DNA of 7,181 nt from contig DFGZ01000248.1 in the NCBI GenBank assembly GCA_002371295.1, positions 1 to 7,181 of the forward strand, in the 5' to 3' direction. Under the pieces are notes generated by a model, which saw only the letters and a list, made by a program, of their open reading frames with translations, was not told the origin of the DNA and did no database searches. The first letter of the stretch is position 1. Each line of letters opens with the position of its first letter. This DNA comes from Oribacterium sp. UBA3737 (GTDB taxonomy: Bacteria; Bacillota_A; Clostridia; Lachnospirales; Lachnospiraceae). Below are positions 5,364 through 7,181 of the stretch, one piece after another. The translations under genes and the position numbers were made by a program.

Positions 5364-6965
5364 TTATACAATTCCTTCATACAGGATTCTATCTCCGATA
5401 TGAACCTCTTCCACCCCAAGCTTCTTACTCTTATTAAAACAGAAACTCAGCATATATCCTGTATCCAGCCCAAATCTGTCAAGATACCCGATTATCTGCC
5501 GCTCACCCTTCTCGTTATATCTGTCTCCATGCCATATCTTAAGCTCGACGATATACCTCTTACCGTTATAATGAATCACAACATCCATCCTCTTCATATC
5601 CGATGTCTGTTCCTCGATGCTGTACGTTCCGACTCCATTTATGATAGGAGACAGATATGTAAGAAACTTTTCTCTGCCCTCTTCCTCTATGAATTTTTTC
5701 TCTGCAGTCTCATCATTCATATTCCGGATCATCTTCTGGGATTCGATAAATCTCTCCATGATAAGCGGCATATTGAGTTCACCATCTTTAATGAATTCCG
5801 GTTTATCCCTAAGAGCTTCTCTCCTCATATCCTGCGAAAATCTGCTTTCTCCTACGAAGTACCTGCAGAGCCTCATTTCAAATATCTTGTTGGCAATAGC
5901 TACCGTATTGTGGTTATTTACGATAAAACCATACATCTCCAGCTGCTCCTGCTCCTTATTATCCGGAAGATACTCTATGGTTTCACCTCTAAATAGCATG
6001 TATCTAAGCTGTTCCCTAAGCTTATCATAGTCCCTGATTTTTCCCATGAGAGACTCAAACAATGTGTTCTTTTCTGTAACTATCGCTTTCACTGCTTCAT
6101 GGACACCTTCCTCAGTCCACGCTGAAGACAGGCTCTCAAACTTTTCCGAAACAAATTGTTCATCTATCAGCTGGCAGATTCTGCTGACAAGAAATGGATA
6201 CCCACTGGTATATTCTCTGATGAGCTTTGCTAATGTCTCTGTATCCATCCCAGTGTGGTGGTCTGCTTCGTATTCATCCAACATACCTTTGATACCTTCT
6301 TCCGACAGGCTCATGTCAATGTCAAAGTCTGCAGCGATGTTCCAGGGACTATTCTCTTTTGATTCTGCTTCTCCTCTGATTTTACTTTTAAGATGCTTTA
6401 CATCGGTAACACCGGCGAGAATAACCGATTGGAATGTAACTGCCCCATCCTTATCCCGGCTAATGTACATTTCTCTTAGCTGTGCCAGAAAATCAAGAAA
6501 AACCTGATTATTTGTTGCACTATCAACTTCATCCACAATGAGAACTATACCTCTGTCAGACTCTTCACACCAGTCAGAAAGCGTATCGAAAAGTTCACCT
6601 AACCTAATAACCGGTTCTGGTTCATCTTTCCATTTTTTTACTTTATTTAATAATGCATCTGAAACTCCCTGGTCAAGCTTTCTTCGATTCCAAATAAGTC
6701 TGCAGAATTCCTGAACGAATTTTTCCTCAGTTGAAAATCCTGCTTTTCCAATCCCCTGAAAATCTAAAAATATCACATAATTATCCTTGTTTAATTCTTT
6801 CTTAAGGGCCGCCAATGTAGTAGTTTTTCCGTATTGCCTTGCCCTGTTAATAGTAAAGTATTTTCCCGAATCAACAAGCTTCTTTATCTCTTTTACTCTC
6901 TCAGAGAGATCTACCATATAGTGTTTTTCAGGTATACATATAGATGTAGTATTAAATGCCTTCAT
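5364..6965 (-). CDS. AAA-like P-loop ATPase fused to a PD-(D/E)XK nuclease-like domain
   Basis: A 533-aa, probably cytoplasmic protein. The N-terminal half is a P-loop ATPase: a Walker A-like R41-A-R-Q-Y-G46-K47-T48-T in the shortened R-x-R-x-x-G-K-[ST] form typical of the AAA_35 and AAA-ATPase-like groups, Walker B I-V-L-I-V-D145-E146 and a possible sensor region I-L-A-G-V-T-D at 182-188. A helical lid or winged-helix part includes G-Y-P-F-L-V-S-R-I-C-Q-L-I at 255-267. The C-terminus looks like a PD-(D/E)XK_9-type domain: D461 (R-M-D-V-V-I), then V-E474-L-K476, then Q490-I-I-G-Y494, the expected order of catalytic and Q-x-x-x-Y residues. Such fusions are common in multiple copies in Clostridia and Bacteroidetes; their role is not established, and defence or mobile-element links are speculation. 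The ATG at 6965 has only a weak upstream GGG, so translation initiation is poor. It has its own promoter and leader, and a lipoprotein gene follows. Confidence 0.88.
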   Translation of the reverse strand: MKAFNTTSICIPEKHYMVDLSERVKEIKKLVDSGKYFTINRARQYGKTTTLAALKKELNKDNYVIFLDFQGIGKAGFSTEEKFVQEFCRLIWNRRKLDQGVSDALLNKVKKWKDEPEPVIRLGELFDTLSDWCEESDRGIVLIVDEVDSATNNQVFLDFLAQLREMYISRDKDGAVTFQSVILAGVTDVKHLKSKIRGEAESKENSPWNIAADFDIDMSLSEEGIKGMLDEYEADHHTGMDTETLAKLIREYTSGYPFLVSRICQLIDEQFVSEKFESLSSAWTEEGVHEAVKAIVTEKNTLFESLMGKIRDYDKLREQLRYMLFRGETIEYLPDNKEQEQLEMYGFIVNNHNTVAIANKIFEMRLCRYFVGESRFSQDMRREALRDKPEFIKDGELNMPLIMERFIESQKMIRNMNDETAEKKFIEEEGREKFLTYLSPIINGVGTYSIEEQTSDMKRMDVVIHYNGKRYIVELKIWHGDRYNEKGERQIIGYLDRFGLDTGYMLSFCFNKSKKLGVEEVHIGDRILYEGIV

Positions 6966-7010
6966 TGTATCAACCCATATCTTTCATACACTATCGCAAA
7001 ACGCAAGAAC

Positions 7011-7075
7011 GACCGCCCGGTCCTAAAAAACTGAGCGGTCATCGTGAATAACTATCTTTAGGAAATCCTGACCGT
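7011..7075 (-). promoter_or_regulatory. Repeated GACCG/CGGTC dyads in the ATPase leader
   Basis: On the minus strand four short segments follow each other: ACGGTCA (7075-7069), TGACCGC (7041-7035), GACCG (7022-7018) and GCGGTC (7016-7011). The first and second, second and fourth, or third and fourth can pair, so the structures compete. A T6 run (7030-7025) follows the second segment after five bases, which makes the first hairpin faintly terminator-like. An attenuator is possible; simple protein-binding dyads or chance are alternatives. Confidence 0.4.
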
Positions 7076-7112
7076 TGCAGGTGGTATCCTTTTGCTTATT
7101 CTTTCTATGTTC

Positions 7113-7141
7113 AGATTAACATTCATTCAATGTTCTGTCAA
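7113..7141 (-). promoter_or_regulatory. Candidate promoter of the ATPase gene with an operator-like spacer
   Basis: On the minus strand: a perfect TTGACA (7141-7136), a 17-bp spacer, and TAATCT (7118-7113) preceded by TGT, which gives an extended -10. The -10 itself matches only partly. The spacer plus the first -10 base contains the perfect dyad AACATT-N5-AATGTT (7118-7134), the expected position for a repressor operator. Transcription would start near 7106, leaving a leader of about 140 nt. Confidence 0.5.
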
Positions 7142-7146
7142 ATCCG

Positions 7147-7163
7147 GGTGCCTGTCACGACAG
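7147..7163. other. GGTGCCTGTCAC motif with adjoining CTGTC/GACAG dyad
   Basis: GGTGCCTGTCAC (7147-7158) is followed by GACAG, which pairs with the CTGTC at 7152-7156. From memory this motif recurs beside IS200-like REP-associated (RAYT) transposase elements in many bacteria. No transposase is in the window, so this may be the edge of such an element or a chance match. Confidence 0.3.
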
Positions 7164-7181
7164 CGTAAGTTTACCGTAGGA

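Noticed and set aside
5400..5996. Plus-strand open frame of 198 codons inside the ATPase-nuclease gene
   Set aside because: It lies opposite the conserved PD-(D/E)XK region and the helical part, has no ribosome binding site, and has no recognisable motif.

Overview
The window is about 7.2 kb of moderately AT-rich bacterial DNA, and all six genes lie on the minus strand. Strong AGGAGG-type ribosome binding sites, sigma-A-like promoters, an M18 aminopeptidase, a Ktr-type potassium uptake pair and a fused AAA-ATPase/PD-(D/E)XK protein together suggest a Gram-positive anaerobe of the Clostridia, probably a Lachnospiraceae relative. That assignment is an inference from gene content and style; there is no rRNA or other marker gene here.

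Layout in transcription order (high to low coordinates): (1) 6966-7181, a promoter and roughly 140-nt leader with repeated GACCG/CGGTC segments, plus a GGTGCCTGTCAC motif at the window edge. (2) 5364-6965, a 533-aa P-loop ATPase fused to a PD-(D/E)XK nuclease-like domain. (3) 4317-5321, a low-complexity lipoprotein 42 nt downstream, probably co-transcribed with it, ending in a clear intrinsic terminator at 4264-4296. (4) 4009-4263, an intergenic block that is almost entirely palindromic repeat sequence. (5) 2623-3996, a KtrB/TrkH potassium channel subunit. (6) 2536-2624, a second copy of the repeat. (7) 2058-2477, a KtrA/TrkA-like cytoplasmic subunit that stops at the end of the RCK_N domain. 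(8) 1570-2057, a gene-free AT-rich stretch with an 18-bp perfect inverted repeat (likely terminator) and the promoter of the next gene. (9) 250-1569, an M18 aspartyl-type aminopeptidase. (10) 1-249, a structured leader and the first 15 codons of a probable amino acid permease.

Functionally, KtrB and the KtrA-like protein should form a potassium uptake system. The aminopeptidase releases amino acids from peptides in the cytoplasm, and the permease next to it may move amino acids. The ATPase-nuclease and lipoprotein have no assigned role. The most unusual things seen are the KtrA-like protein with no RCK_C domain, the family of palindromic elements placed in front of both potassium genes (two of them forming a composite with 23-bp near-perfect inverted ends), and the promoter of the ATPase gene, whose 17-bp spacer is itself a perfect dyad.
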